In this document: positions 17,366 through 24,941 of the stretch, piece by piece | Layout of the letters: each line of letters starts with the position of its first letter | Position numbering within the stretch: position 1 is the stretch's first letter | Assembly (NCBI GenBank): GCA_017540505.1 | Contig: JAFYAW010000020.1 | Location: forward strand, 1-43,916 | Direction: 5' to 3' | DNA length: 43,916 bases | DNA from: Bacteroidales bacterium | GTDB taxonomy: Bacteria; Bacteroidota; Bacteroidia; Bacteroidales; WCHB1-69 | The notes under the pieces: model-generated | What the model was told of the DNA's origin: nothing | Databases searched by the model: none | Seen by the model: only the letters and a program-made list of their open reading frames with translations | Position numbers and translations under genes: made by a program

Positions 17366-17369
17366 AGCA

Positions 17370-17777
17370 ATGGACAAACTGATGCAACTGATAAAAACAC
17401 TTTACGCCAAATACCGCAACTTCATCCTCTATTGCGTTATTGGCGTGATTAACACGGGAGTGGATCTGGGCGTGTATTCACTGCTCTGCCACTGGGGTGT
17501 GCATTATCTGGTTGCCAACATCATCAGCTACCACTGCGGCATCGTGTGCAGTTTCCTCCTCAACCGGAAAGTCAACTTCAAAGTCAAAGACAAGGTTTTC
17601 CTCCGCTTCCTCTCTTTCTACGGCATCAGTTTGGTGGCCGTGGCCGCCAGCGAAGTCATGCTATACCTGTTTGTATCCGTCATGGGGCTCCACAGCATTG
17701 TGGCCAAGCTCATTTCCATGGTCATCATTGCCATCTGCCAGTTTCTATTTGTCAAACGCTTTACTTTCAGAAAATAA
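17370..17777 (+). CDS. GtrA-family membrane protein, probable polyprenyl-phosphate-sugar flippase
   Basis: Small inner-membrane protein of 135 residues with four predicted helices and the GtrA signature pattern: FILYCVIGVINTGVDLGVYSLL at the first helix, CSFLLNRKVNFK in the loop after the second, and a C-terminal FLFVKRFTFRK. GtrA proteins help move polyprenyl-phosphate-linked sugars to the periplasmic side. It is followed after 6 bp by a Dpm1-like GT2 that could make the lipid-linked sugar, and then by a GT-C-like protein that could use it. Confidence 0.85.
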   Translation: MDKLMQLIKTLYAKYRNFILYCVIGVINTGVDLGVYSLLCHWGVHYLVANIISYHCGIVCSFLLNRKVNFKVKDKVFLRFLSFYGISLVAVAASEVMLYLFVSVMGLHSIVAKLISMVIIAICQFLFVKRFTFRK

Positions 17778-17783
17778 TCGCCT

Positions 17784-18512
17784 ATGCAAACCACCATCAT
17801 AATTCCCTGTTACAACGAAGCCAACCGCCTGAACAAGGAGGCTTTTCTGCAATTCCTCGGCAATCACGAAGATGTGTCCTTCCTCTTTGTCAATGATGGT
17901 AGCAAGGACAACACCTTAGAGATGCTCACGGCCTTCGCGAACGAGCACCAACGCATCCATTATCTGGACGTGCAGCCCAATGGCGGCAAGGCAGAGGCCG
18001 TGCGCCGAGGCATGCTTCACGCTGCAGAACACATCCCCAGCGATTATATCGGCTTCTGGGATGCGGATCTGGCAACGCCGCTATGGGAAATCGACAACTT
18101 CCTCACACAAATACAACGCGGTGATTTTGAAATGGTTACCGGATTACGTCTCATGCGCTTGGGTGCTGGCGTGAAACGCAAACAACTGCGCCATTATTTA
18201 GGACGCTGCTTTGCCACCACGGCCTCCATCCTGCTGAAACTGCCCGTTTATGACACCCAATGTGGGGCCAAACTATACAAGACCTCCATTGTACCGACGC
18301 TCTTCTCCGATTCCTTCGTCACCCGCTGGCTGTTTGACGTGGAACTGCTGGCCCGCTTTATAAACGCCTACGGACGCGACAAAGCCATCCAGAACATTTA
18401 CGAATACCCGCTCCTCGAATGGGTGGACGTAGGTGGCTCACAACTGAAATTCAAGGACTTCTTCAAAGCCCCCTACGAACTCTGGCAGATTAAAAGACGC
18501 TACAAATTGTAG
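17784..18512 (+). CDS. Family 2 glycosyltransferase, dolichyl/polyprenyl-phosphate sugar synthase-like
   Basis: A 242-residue single-domain GT2 without membrane helices, resembling Dpm1/DPG-synthase enzymes. Visible are TTIIIPCYNEANRL at the N-terminus, FVNDGSKDNT near residue 37, the donor-metal motif FWDADLATP near residue 90, and the product-site segment YDTQCGAKLYK near 155. RWLFDVELLAR near residue 182 is also typical. It likely transfers a sugar from a nucleotide donor to polyprenyl phosphate at the cytoplasmic face. Together with the GtrA homologue upstream and the GT-C-like gene 68 bp downstream it forms a Gtr-like module. Confidence 0.85.
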   Translation: MQTTIIIPCYNEANRLNKEAFLQFLGNHEDVSFLFVNDGSKDNTLEMLTAFANEHQRIHYLDVQPNGGKAEAVRRGMLHAAEHIPSDYIGFWDADLATPLWEIDNFLTQIQRGDFEMVTGLRLMRLGAGVKRKQLRHYLGRCFATTASILLKLPVYDTQCGAKLYKTSIVPTLFSDSFVTRWLFDVELLARFINAYGRDKAIQNIYEYPLLEWVDVGGSQLKFKDFFKAPYELWQIKRRYKL

Positions 18513-18580
18513 GCATCCTTTTAAAGTCTCATAACAATCTAAAATCATTTTTCACACTGATTATAACATAAAACCATTAT

Positions 18581-20866
18581 ATGAAAGAATTTTGGACAAA
18601 AAACAAGAAAAACGCCTGGTTTTGGGCCTTTATCATCATAGCGGCGGCACTGCTTTTCATCATGCCCCTTTTAAGTCTGGACGCTGGCAACACGGGGGAT
18701 GAAGACGGTTTTCAGATTCCTCAAGGACAGAATGTCGTCAACTACTATAAAACCCATGGGGAAGACACCACCTGTCTCAACTTCAAAGACAACCTCCAAT
18801 ACTACGGTTCTTCTTTCGATGTCATTACAGAATACATCAATCAAACATTTCATATAAAGGACATAAATATCTCACGCCACATCTGCAATTCCCTTCTGGG
18901 GTGGCTGGCTATCCTTATGGTGGGACTGATAGCCTACCAGTTTGGAGGCTTCCGTGCCAGCGCGATTGCCATGATCCTGCTGTTCTTGTCGCCAAGATTC
19001 CTCGGCCATTCGTTCAACAACCCTAAAGACTTGCCATTCGCCACGGCGGTCATATCTGCCATTTTCGGCATGGTGCTCTTTTTCAAGCAATTCCCGAAAG
19101 TAAAATGGTACACCTTTGTCATCCTCATTCTCTCCATCGCCTTCTCTATCAGCGTCCGTATCGGCGGATTGATACTCTTCGGCTACTTCGGGCTTCTGGG
19201 ACTGATCTACCTTTTCTTCCATCTTTCCAACAATAAGAAAAAAGGCAACAAACTTCAGAGTAACGGGTCCGCAGACACATATCATATTACCCTCAAGGAT
19301 TTCTTCAAGTTGCTGGTTATGGGCCTGCTCATCTGCATCGTCGGGTATTTTGCCGGGCTTCTGTTGTGGCCGTTCGCGCTACAGGCACCGATCAAGAATC
19401 CCATGGAAGCGTTCAAACTGATGTCCTCCTTTGACATCTCGCTCCGCCAGCTCTTCGAGGGCACGATGCAGTGGTCTGACCGGCTGCCATGGTACTATAC
19501 GCCCAAATACATCCTTATCTCAATTCCCATCGCCGTCATCATCGGCATGATTCTCTTCTTCATCTTCTGCTGGCGGAAAAAAGAGGACCGCTTCTGGGCA
19601 TTCTTCGTCTTCTTCACCTTCTTCTTCCCCGTATTCTGGATTGTCTATACCCGCGCCAATGTGTATGGCGGCTGGCGTCACGCCATGTTCGCCTACCCGC
19701 CTATGGTAGTCGCTGCCGGATGGGGATTTGATGGTCTCGTACGGTGGGTGGAATCGAAATTGGGAATTAACAATGAAAAATTAAAAATGGATAATGATTG
19801 TAGTAGAGAAGCAAGGCCCTGCGTCTCTACGAAGGGGGTTATCGTGAACGTGGCCAGCGTGGTGATTCTGTTGGCGCTGCTCATCGGGCCCATCCGCCAT
19901 ATTGTGGCCAACCATCCGTACGAATATGTCTATTTCAACGAGTTGGCCGGTGGGGCCAAGAAAGCCTTCGGCAACTACGAGATGGACTACTACTATCACT
20001 CCACCCGCGAGGCTTCCGAATGGATCATCGCCAACGCCGAGCCCAAACCCGACGGGTCCAAAATCCGCGTGGGCACCTGGCATACCGCCTCGGTGAGCTA
20101 CTTCTTCCGCAACGACACTGCCCGCTTCCAGCCTACGTTCATCCGCTGGTACGAAAAGGAGAACAGCGATTGGGACTACGCCATCTTCACCGTTACGGGC
20201 ATCAACCCGGAATACCTCCGCAGCCCGAAGTTCCCGCCCAAAAACACCGTCAAGACCATTGAAGTGGACGGCAAGCCCATCTGCATCGTCCTCAAACGGG
20301 ACGACAAGTCCGACTGCCAGGCTTTCAAATACAAGAACGAGGGACGGCTCGACTCCGCCTTCATCCTCTATCATCAAGCCCTGCAAAAGGATCCCGAGAA
20401 CCTTGGTGCCCTGCTCAACCTTGGCGAGCTCTATGTGCGCACCAACCGCCCCGACAGTGCCCTGCTCTTCCTCAACCGCTACACCGCCATCGACCCGATG
20501 GCCGAAGTGGCCAATTATATGACAGCCTACGCCTACATCTACAAAGGCGATAACGACAAGGCTCTTGACATTGTTCGCAAAATCCAGAAACACAACATCA
20601 AATACACGGGTGCCTACTATCTGGCCATCCAGATATACATGCAGAAACACGACTTCGTAGCCGCCAACAAAGAGTTTATGAAACTGATTGACATTGACCG
20701 CGTGGACGACCAGTTCGTGCAGGTATGGTTACAATTCAACCAGATGCAGAACATTGACGCTCAGCATGCCTACATCAAGCTCTACAAGGCGATGGCCAAG
20801 AGCTTCGAAAAACGGGGCAAGAAAAAAGAGGCCGAACAATACCGCAAACTGGCCACCGGCAGATAA
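18581..20866 (+). CDS. Multi-pass membrane protein with GT-C-like core and C-terminal TPRs (paralogue 2)
   Basis: A 761-residue paralogue of the protein at 13504. The first loop has the acidic NTGDEDGFQ, then NPKDLPFA, SVRIGGLILFGY and NVYGGWRHAMFAYPPM, all matching paralogue 1 in order. About ten helices lie between residues 15 and 450; from about 575 several TPR units follow (EGRLDSAFILYHQALQKDPEN, and others), probably in the periplasm. Residues about 394-419 are translated from intergenic-type repeat DNA, including a GTAGAGACG-family palindrome, and paralogue 1 is roughly 17 residues shorter at this place. The insert is in frame and lies in a loop before a membrane helix. Likely a sugar transferase using a lipid-linked donor; acceptor unknown. 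Confidence 0.65.
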   Translation: MKEFWTKNKKNAWFWAFIIIAAALLFIMPLLSLDAGNTGDEDGFQIPQGQNVVNYYKTHGEDTTCLNFKDNLQYYGSSFDVITEYINQTFHIKDINISRHICNSLLGWLAILMVGLIAYQFGGFRASAIAMILLFLSPRFLGHSFNNPKDLPFATAVISAIFGMVLFFKQFPKVKWYTFVILILSIAFSISVRIGGLILFGYFGLLGLIYLFFHLSNNKKKGNKLQSNGSADTYHITLKDFFKLLVMGLLICIVGYFAGLLLWPFALQAPIKNPMEAFKLMSSFDISLRQLFEGTMQWSDRLPWYYTPKYILISIPIAVIIGMILFFIFCWRKKEDRFWAFFVFFTFFFPVFWIVYTRANVYGGWRHAMFAYPPMVVAAGWGFDGLVRWVESKLGINNEKLKMDNDCSREARPCVSTKGVIVNVASVVILLALLIGPIRHIVANHPYEYVYFNELAGGAKKAFGNYEMDYYYHSTREASEWIIANAEPKPDGSKIRVGTWHTASVSYFFRNDTARFQPTFIRWYEKENSDWDYAIFTVTGINPEYLRSPKFPPKNTVKTIEVDGKPICIVLKRDDKSDCQAFKYKNEGRLDSAFILYHQALQKDPENLGALLNLGELYVRTNRPDSALLFLNRYTAIDPMAEVANYMTAYAYIYKGDNDKALDIVRKIQKHNIKYTGAYYLAIQIYMQKHDFVAANKEFMKLIDIDRVDDQFVQVWLQFNQMQNIDAQHAYIKLYKAMAKSFEKRGKKKEAEQYRKLATGR
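19764..19830 (+). repeat. Intergenic-type repeat inserted in frame inside a gene
   Basis: An AT-rich stretch with TTAACAATGAAAAATTAAA (from about 19767) is followed by a 28-bp imperfect palindrome at 19803-19830 whose arms are GTAGAGA and TCTCTAC. The palindrome matches the copies at 1939-1966 and 43759-43777, and the AT-rich part resembles 24756-24806. Confidence 0.75.
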
Positions 20867-20877
20867 TCGCTTCCGGC

Positions 20878-21642
20878 CTACTTGCGGAACAATCCATACA
20901 CAGCGGTGCCACTTCCCGACATAGAGACGTAGGTGGCACCGTTTTCATAGAACGAGCGCTTGATTTCCGCCAATTCGGGATGCTGCTCGAAGATACTGTC
21001 CTCGAAATCATTATGCAGAAGGTCGCGCCATTGTGTCACCGGGGTTCGGATGATGTCGCACACATGTACGGCGGGCAGCTTGGGCGTCACGCCTGCATAC
21101 GCCTCGCGCGTGGAAACCGACACGTCAGGCTTTTCAATGCGTATTTCGTAGTCTGACAGGTCTAATGGAATGGGCTGCAGAATCTCACCCCGTCCTGTGG
21201 CATACGCAGGGGTGTTGAGGATAAAAAAGGGTACATCGCTACCCAATTGCGCCGCGTATGAGAGCAATGCCGCGTTATCCAACGGCAGATTGAAATAGTC
21301 GGCCAGCATTTTCAGGGTGAAGGCTGCATCGGCGGAGCCGCCGCCAAGTCCCGCACCCGTGGGGATGTGCTTCTCCAAACGCAGTCGCGCACCCCTGATG
21401 CCGAAATCGCGCTGCAACAACCGGAAAGCTTTCACACAAAGGTTTTTATCATCCGGACCAATATCCTGAACACTCTCACAAATAAACTCAAAATCTCTGT
21501 CCGACTTCTCCAAAGTAAGCCTGTCCGTATAATAATCCGTAGGGTAAAACACCGTTTCCAAATCGTGGTACCCGTCCGGACGTTTGCGCACAATGTTCAG
21601 ACCGAGGTTGATTTTGCAATTGACTGGCATCATATGTTTCAT
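20878..21642 (-). CDS. ispE: 4-diphosphocytidyl-2-C-methyl-D-erythritol kinase
   Basis: GHMP-family kinase of the non-mevalonate isoprenoid pathway; phosphorylates the 2-hydroxyl of CDP-ME. Visible are CKINLGLNIVRKRPDGYHDLETVF at the N-terminus (the Lys and the DGYH motif bind substrate), the ATP-binding PTGAGLGGGSADAAF near residue 90, and SMSGSGTAVYG near the C-terminus. The 254 residues are slightly short, as in other Bacteroidota. ATG 21642 is preferred: the in-frame GTG at 21660 would overlap the predicted transcription start. ATGs at 21633 and 21630 are alternatives. It is convergent with the TPR membrane protein, with only 11 bp between the stops. Confidence 0.93.
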   Translation of the reverse strand: MKHMMPVNCKINLGLNIVRKRPDGYHDLETVFYPTDYYTDRLTLEKSDRDFEFICESVQDIGPDDKNLCVKAFRLLQRDFGIRGARLRLEKHIPTGAGLGGGSADAAFTLKMLADYFNLPLDNAALLSYAAQLGSDVPFFILNTPAYATGRGEILQPIPLDLSDYEIRIEKPDVSVSTREAYAGVTPKLPAVHVCDIIRTPVTQWRDLLHNDFEDSIFEQHPELAEIKRSFYENGATYVSMSGSGTAVYGLFRK

Positions 21643-21662
21643 AAAAGTTGTTATCAGCACTG

Positions 21663-21670
21663 CAAAGGTA
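21663..21670 (-). promoter_or_regulatory. -7 box of ispE
   Basis: On the minus strand this reads TACCTTTG, 20 bp before the preferred ispE start. It argues against using the GTG at 21660. Confidence 0.65.
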
Positions 21671-21787
21671 TGATTTTTTTCGGACTATAGGAGAGTATCC
21701 CTGTATTTTAAAACAGGAAGCTCCTTATTGTAAAAGATTGCGGCGCAATACGCGAGATTGGATTCTGCCGTGTGTGCAAAAAAGTCG

Positions 21788-21795
21788 TACTTTTG
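21788..21795 (+). promoter_or_regulatory. -7 box of era
   Basis: TACTTTTG lies 33 bp before the era ATG. Confidence 0.65.
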
Positions 21796-21828
21796 CGGCT
21801 GTAATAATAATCTACGAATCATCTTAAT

Positions 21829-22749
21829 ATGAATACATTTACGGACACGCTTACTGGCACTCCGGACCATCGCGCCGGCTTTGTCAACATCATTGGGAAC
21901 CCCAATGTGGGCAAAAGTACGCTTATGAACCAGCTGGTGGGCGAGAAAATCTCCATTATGACCTCGAAGGCGCAGACCACGCGCCACCGCATCAAGGGCA
22001 TCGTGAACGGCGACAACTACCAGATCGTCTATTCCGACCTCCCCGGCGTGCTCGAACCCGCCTACATGATGCAGAAAATGATGATGCGCTTCGTGGTGGA
22101 CTCGCTGCAGGACGCTGACATCATCCTTTATATGGTGGATTGCGGGGAAATGAAGTACCATGCGGAACTTGTAGAGAAAATCAAATCCTTGGCAAGGCCT
22201 ATTGTTTTAACTATTAATAAAATAGACAAATACACCGAAGAGCAGGTCGCGGAAACGGAGCAATTCTGGAAACAGCTGTTCCCAGATGCCGACGTGCTGA
22301 CAGTATCCGCCCTCAAAGGCGTGCATATTGACGAATTGAGGGAGAAAATCATCGAGTTACTGCCGCTTTGTCCACCCTATTTCCCAAAGGATGCCCTGAC
22401 CGACCGCCCGATGCGCTTTTTCGTGTCGGAGCTGATCCGCGAGCAGATTCTGCTGCAATACAAGAAGGAAATACCCTATAGCGTGGAGGTGGTGGTGGAC
22501 AGCTACAAGGAGGAAGAAGACATTATCCGCATCGGGGCCATCCTGTATGTGGAACGCGACACCCAAAAGGCCATCATCATCGGCAGCAAGGGTGCGGCCA
22601 TCAAGAAACTCGGCTCCGACGCACGCCTATCCATCGAGGATTTCCTCCAAAAGCATGTCTATTTGGATCTGTCGGTAAAAGTACTTAAAGACTGGCGCAA
22701 CAGCGAACTGCTGATGAGACGCTTCGGGTACGATGAGGGGGAAAGGTGA
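21829..22749 (+). CDS. era: GTPase Era
   Basis: Ribosome-associated GTPase needed for 30S maturation. The G1 motif GNPNVGKST is at residues 23-31, G4 reads NKID near 125, and G5 is SALKG near 159. The C-terminal KH domain has the expected GSKGAAIKKLG near residue 250. At 306 residues it is full length. G3 reads DLPG instead of the more common DTPG, a mild oddity. It has its own promoter and is convergent with the toxin-antitoxin pair, the stops being 16 bp apart. Confidence 0.95.
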   Translation: MNTFTDTLTGTPDHRAGFVNIIGNPNVGKSTLMNQLVGEKISIMTSKAQTTRHRIKGIVNGDNYQIVYSDLPGVLEPAYMMQKMMMRFVVDSLQDADIILYMVDCGEMKYHAELVEKIKSLARPIVLTINKIDKYTEEQVAETEQFWKQLFPDADVLTVSALKGVHIDELREKIIELLPLCPPYFPKDALTDRPMRFFVSELIREQILLQYKKEIPYSVEVVVDSYKEEEDIIRIGAILYVERDTQKAIIIGSKGAAIKKLGSDARLSIEDFLQKHVYLDLSVKVLKDWRNSELLMRRFGYDEGER

Positions 22750-22765
22750 TAGGGGGAACGTAAAA

Positions 22766-23047
22766 TTATTTGTCTCCGTAATGCCCATAAGCAGCCAAAA
22801 CGTCAACATGGACTTCTGTCTCAAATATGCGATAAACAAGTCGATGTTTTCGTGTGATTTCCCTACTCCAACGTCCTTCAGGTTTCCCTTTTAGCGGCTC
22901 GGGATGGCCAGTTCCTGTTTTCGGATGATCCTCAAGTTCCCTAATAAACCGATTGGCCTTGGCAAAGGCTTTGGGTTCATATTTGGCAAGACGCTGTAAA
23001 TCGCGTGCAGCTTCAGGCATAATTATAACTTTATATTTCATATCCAT
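22766..23047 (-). CDS. YoeB/RelE-type mRNA interferase toxin
   Basis: Small basic RelE-fold toxin of 93 residues, expected to cleave mRNA on the ribosome when its antitoxin is lost. The YoeB hallmarks are present: EAARDLQRL in the first helix, EPLKGKPEGRWSREI, RLVYRI, and the C-terminal catalytic GHYGDK with the His-Tyr pair. Its start overlaps the end of the antitoxin by 17 bp (11 bp if ATG 23041 is used), typical of coupled translation. Confidence 0.88.
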   Translation of the reverse strand: MDMKYKVIIMPEAARDLQRLAKYEPKAFAKANRFIRELEDHPKTGTGHPEPLKGKPEGRWSREITRKHRLVYRIFETEVHVDVLAAYGHYGDK

Positions 23048-23297
23048 TTCTTTTCAAGAAAGTTGTCAAGTCCTCACCGGGAAGCAATTCCATACCTTCC
23101 CCACGCTCCATTTGCTGTTCTGCTCGTTCAATCTTAGCGAAAAATTCCTCCTCTGTCATCAATGTGGGATCTTGTTTCTCTTTCACTAACTTTTTAGCAT
23201 AATTGGTCAACCGTCGCATCAGCGGTTCGCTGTCTGCAATGGCACCAATACTCTGCCAAAGTTCCGTATTCATTCTGTTTAATTGCACTGCTGTCAT
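23031..23297 (-). CDS. Probable cognate antitoxin of the YoeB-type toxin
   Basis: An 88-residue protein directly upstream of and overlapping the toxin, the usual antitoxin-toxin order. The N-terminal part (MTAVQLNRMNTELWQSIGAI) may form the DNA-binding or dimer part; the Glu-rich second half (TEEEFFAKIERAEQQMERGEG) is predicted to be helical and would wrap the toxin. I do not see a clear RelB or Phd signature, so the family is left open. The start at 23297 follows a TACATTTG box by 23 bp; the longer open frame upstream is rejected for that reason. The pair probably autoregulates, which I cannot see directly. Confidence 0.8.
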   Translation of the reverse strand: MTAVQLNRMNTELWQSIGAIADSEPLMRRLTNYAKKLVKEKQDPTLMTEEEFFAKIERAEQQMERGEGMELLPGEDLTTFLKRNGYEI

Positions 23298-23320
23298 AAT
23301 CACATGATTTTCAAAACCTG

Positions 23321-23328
23321 CAAATGTA
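23321..23328 (-). promoter_or_regulatory. -7 box of the toxin-antitoxin operon
   Basis: Minus strand TACATTTG, 23 bp upstream of the antitoxin ATG. It decides the start at 23297. Confidence 0.65.
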
Positions 23329-23405
23329 CAAAAATTAATCATAAATAGAATAAGAATATAGATAATAGAATCTTTTTTCACCTCCCATCGTTCCCAAAAA
23401 ATTGC

Positions 23406-23413
23406 TACTTTTG
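23406..23413 (+). promoter_or_regulatory. -7 box of hutI
   Basis: TACTTTTG lies 81 bp before the hutI ATG at 23495, giving a longer leader than other genes here. No riboswitch-like fold was recognised in the leader. Confidence 0.6.
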
Positions 23414-23494
23414 CCCCTCATTATAAAAGCAATTGCGGCCTTTCTATGGTATATGACATTATAATCATTGTTGATTTTTAATAAAAATTTTAAT

Positions 23495-24748
23495 ATGGCA
23501 ATATTAGTAAAAAACATCAAACAGCTGGTTCAAGCTGAACCGAAAAAAATAAAATTCCGCGCAGGGAAAGAGATGCAGCACCTTCCTGTTATCGACAACG
23601 CTTATCTTTTGACGGTGGGCGACAAAATCAAGGATTTCGGTCCTATGGAGGAGCTTTCCAAGATTGACCTGAACAAGATCAAGGAACCGATAGAGGTTAT
23701 TGACGCCTCCGGGCGTATGGTTTTCCCGTCTTTTTGTGACTCGCACACGCATATCGTCTATGCCGGCAGTCGTGAAGTGGAATATATAGATAAAATCAAA
23801 GGTCTCAGTTATGAGGAAATTGCCAAGCGGGGCGGCGGAATTCTCAACTCAGCCAAGCGTTTGCACGAAACTTCCGAAGAGGCGTTGTACGAGCAGGCTT
23901 GGCAACGGCTGGAAGAGATGGCCTCTTACGGCACAGGTGCGGTGGAAATCAAGAGCGGTTACGGCCTCTCTACGGAGGATGAGCTGAAGATGCTCCGCGT
24001 GATACGCCGCCTCAAGGAGACCTCCCCGTTGACCATCAAGGCCAACTTCCTCGGCGCACATGCGGTGCCATTGGCCTATAAAAACAATCCCGACGAGTAT
24101 GTGGATTTGATTATCAATGAGATGATTCCGATGGTAGCCGCGGAAGATCTGGCCGATTATATCGATGTATTCTGTGACAAGGGCTTCTTCACCTGCGAGC
24201 AGACGGAACGGATGCTGATGCAGGGTATCAAATACGGGCTGCGGCCCAAGATCCATGCCAACGAGATGGCCTGCTCGGGCGGCATCCAGGTGGGCGTAAA
24301 GTACAACGCCCTCTCTGTGGACCATCTGGAATACACTGGCGACGAAGAGATTGCTGTTCTTAGAGGCAGCGAGACCATGCCCACCATCCTGCCGGGAGCC
24401 GCCTTCTTCTTAGGCATGGTGTGCGCCCCCGCACGCAAGATGATGAAAGGCGGACTGCCCGTGGCCCTAGCCTCCGACTATAATCCGGGCTCCTGCCCGT
24501 CGGGCAACATGCAGTTGGTGTTAGCGATGGGATCCATCATGTACAAGATGCTCACAGAAGAGGCCATCAATGCCACCACCATCAACACAGCGTATGCGTT
24601 GGGCGAGCATGAAACCGTGGGCTCCATCACCAAGGGCAAGAGAGCCAACTTCTTCATCACCAAGCCAATGGATACCATCTACTATATGAGTTACGGCTTC
24701 GGCAGTAACAAAGTGGAGCAATATTTCCTCAATGGGAAACGACAGTGA
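23495..24748 (+). CDS. hutI: Imidazolonepropionase
   Basis: Amidohydrolase of histidine degradation; hydrolyses imidazolone-propionate to N-formimino-glutamate. The metal-binding SHTHIVYAGSRE lies near residue 83, the substrate segment EIKSGYGL near 151, LGAHAVP near 188, HANEMACSGG near 256, and ASDYNPGSCPS near 330. The 417 residues match the family. ATG 23495 is chosen; an in-frame TTG at 23468 is a weaker alternative. No hutH, hutU or formiminotransferase gene is adjacent, so the rest of the pathway must be elsewhere. Confidence 0.95.
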   Translation: MAILVKNIKQLVQAEPKKIKFRAGKEMQHLPVIDNAYLLTVGDKIKDFGPMEELSKIDLNKIKEPIEVIDASGRMVFPSFCDSHTHIVYAGSREVEYIDKIKGLSYEEIAKRGGGILNSAKRLHETSEEALYEQAWQRLEEMASYGTGAVEIKSGYGLSTEDELKMLRVIRRLKETSPLTIKANFLGAHAVPLAYKNNPDEYVDLIINEMIPMVAAEDLADYIDVFCDKGFFTCEQTERMLMQGIKYGLRPKIHANEMACSGGIQVGVKYNALSVDHLEYTGDEEIAVLRGSETMPTILPGAAFFLGMVCAPARKMMKGGLPVALASDYNPGSCPSGNMQLVLAMGSIMYKMLTEEAINATTINTAYALGEHETVGSITKGKRANFFITKPMDTIYYMSYGFGSNKVEQYFLNGKRQ

Positions 24749-24755
24749 ACAGTGG

Positions 24756-24806
24756 ACAATTAACAATTAATAATTAACAATTAATAATTAATAGTGAATA
24801 GTGAAC
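24756..24806. repeat. AT-rich microrepeat downstream of hutI
   Basis: Repeated TTAACAATTAATAA-type units, then a doubled GTGAATAGTGAAC segment. The rest of the 193-bp gap between hutI and the giant gene holds only the terminator at 24882. Confidence 0.6.
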
Positions 24807-24881
24807 TTGGGGCGATGACATGGAACTTTTCTTAGTTTCTTAATTTCTTAGTTCCCCCACCTCAACAATTCAACAACGAAA

Positions 24882-24920
24882 AAAGGAGACGACCCCTTCC
24901 GGCATCGTCTCCTTTGATTT
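24882..24920 (-). terminator. Terminator of the giant surface-protein gene (possibly bidirectional)
   Basis: AAAGGAGACGA (24882-24892) pairs perfectly with TCGTCTCCTTT (24905-24915). The minus-strand transcript has an uninterrupted U-run after the stem; the plus side has a weaker GATTTTT and may also stop hutI. Confidence 0.85.
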
Positions 24921-24941
24921 TTCCGAATAACGTGTGTGCGC

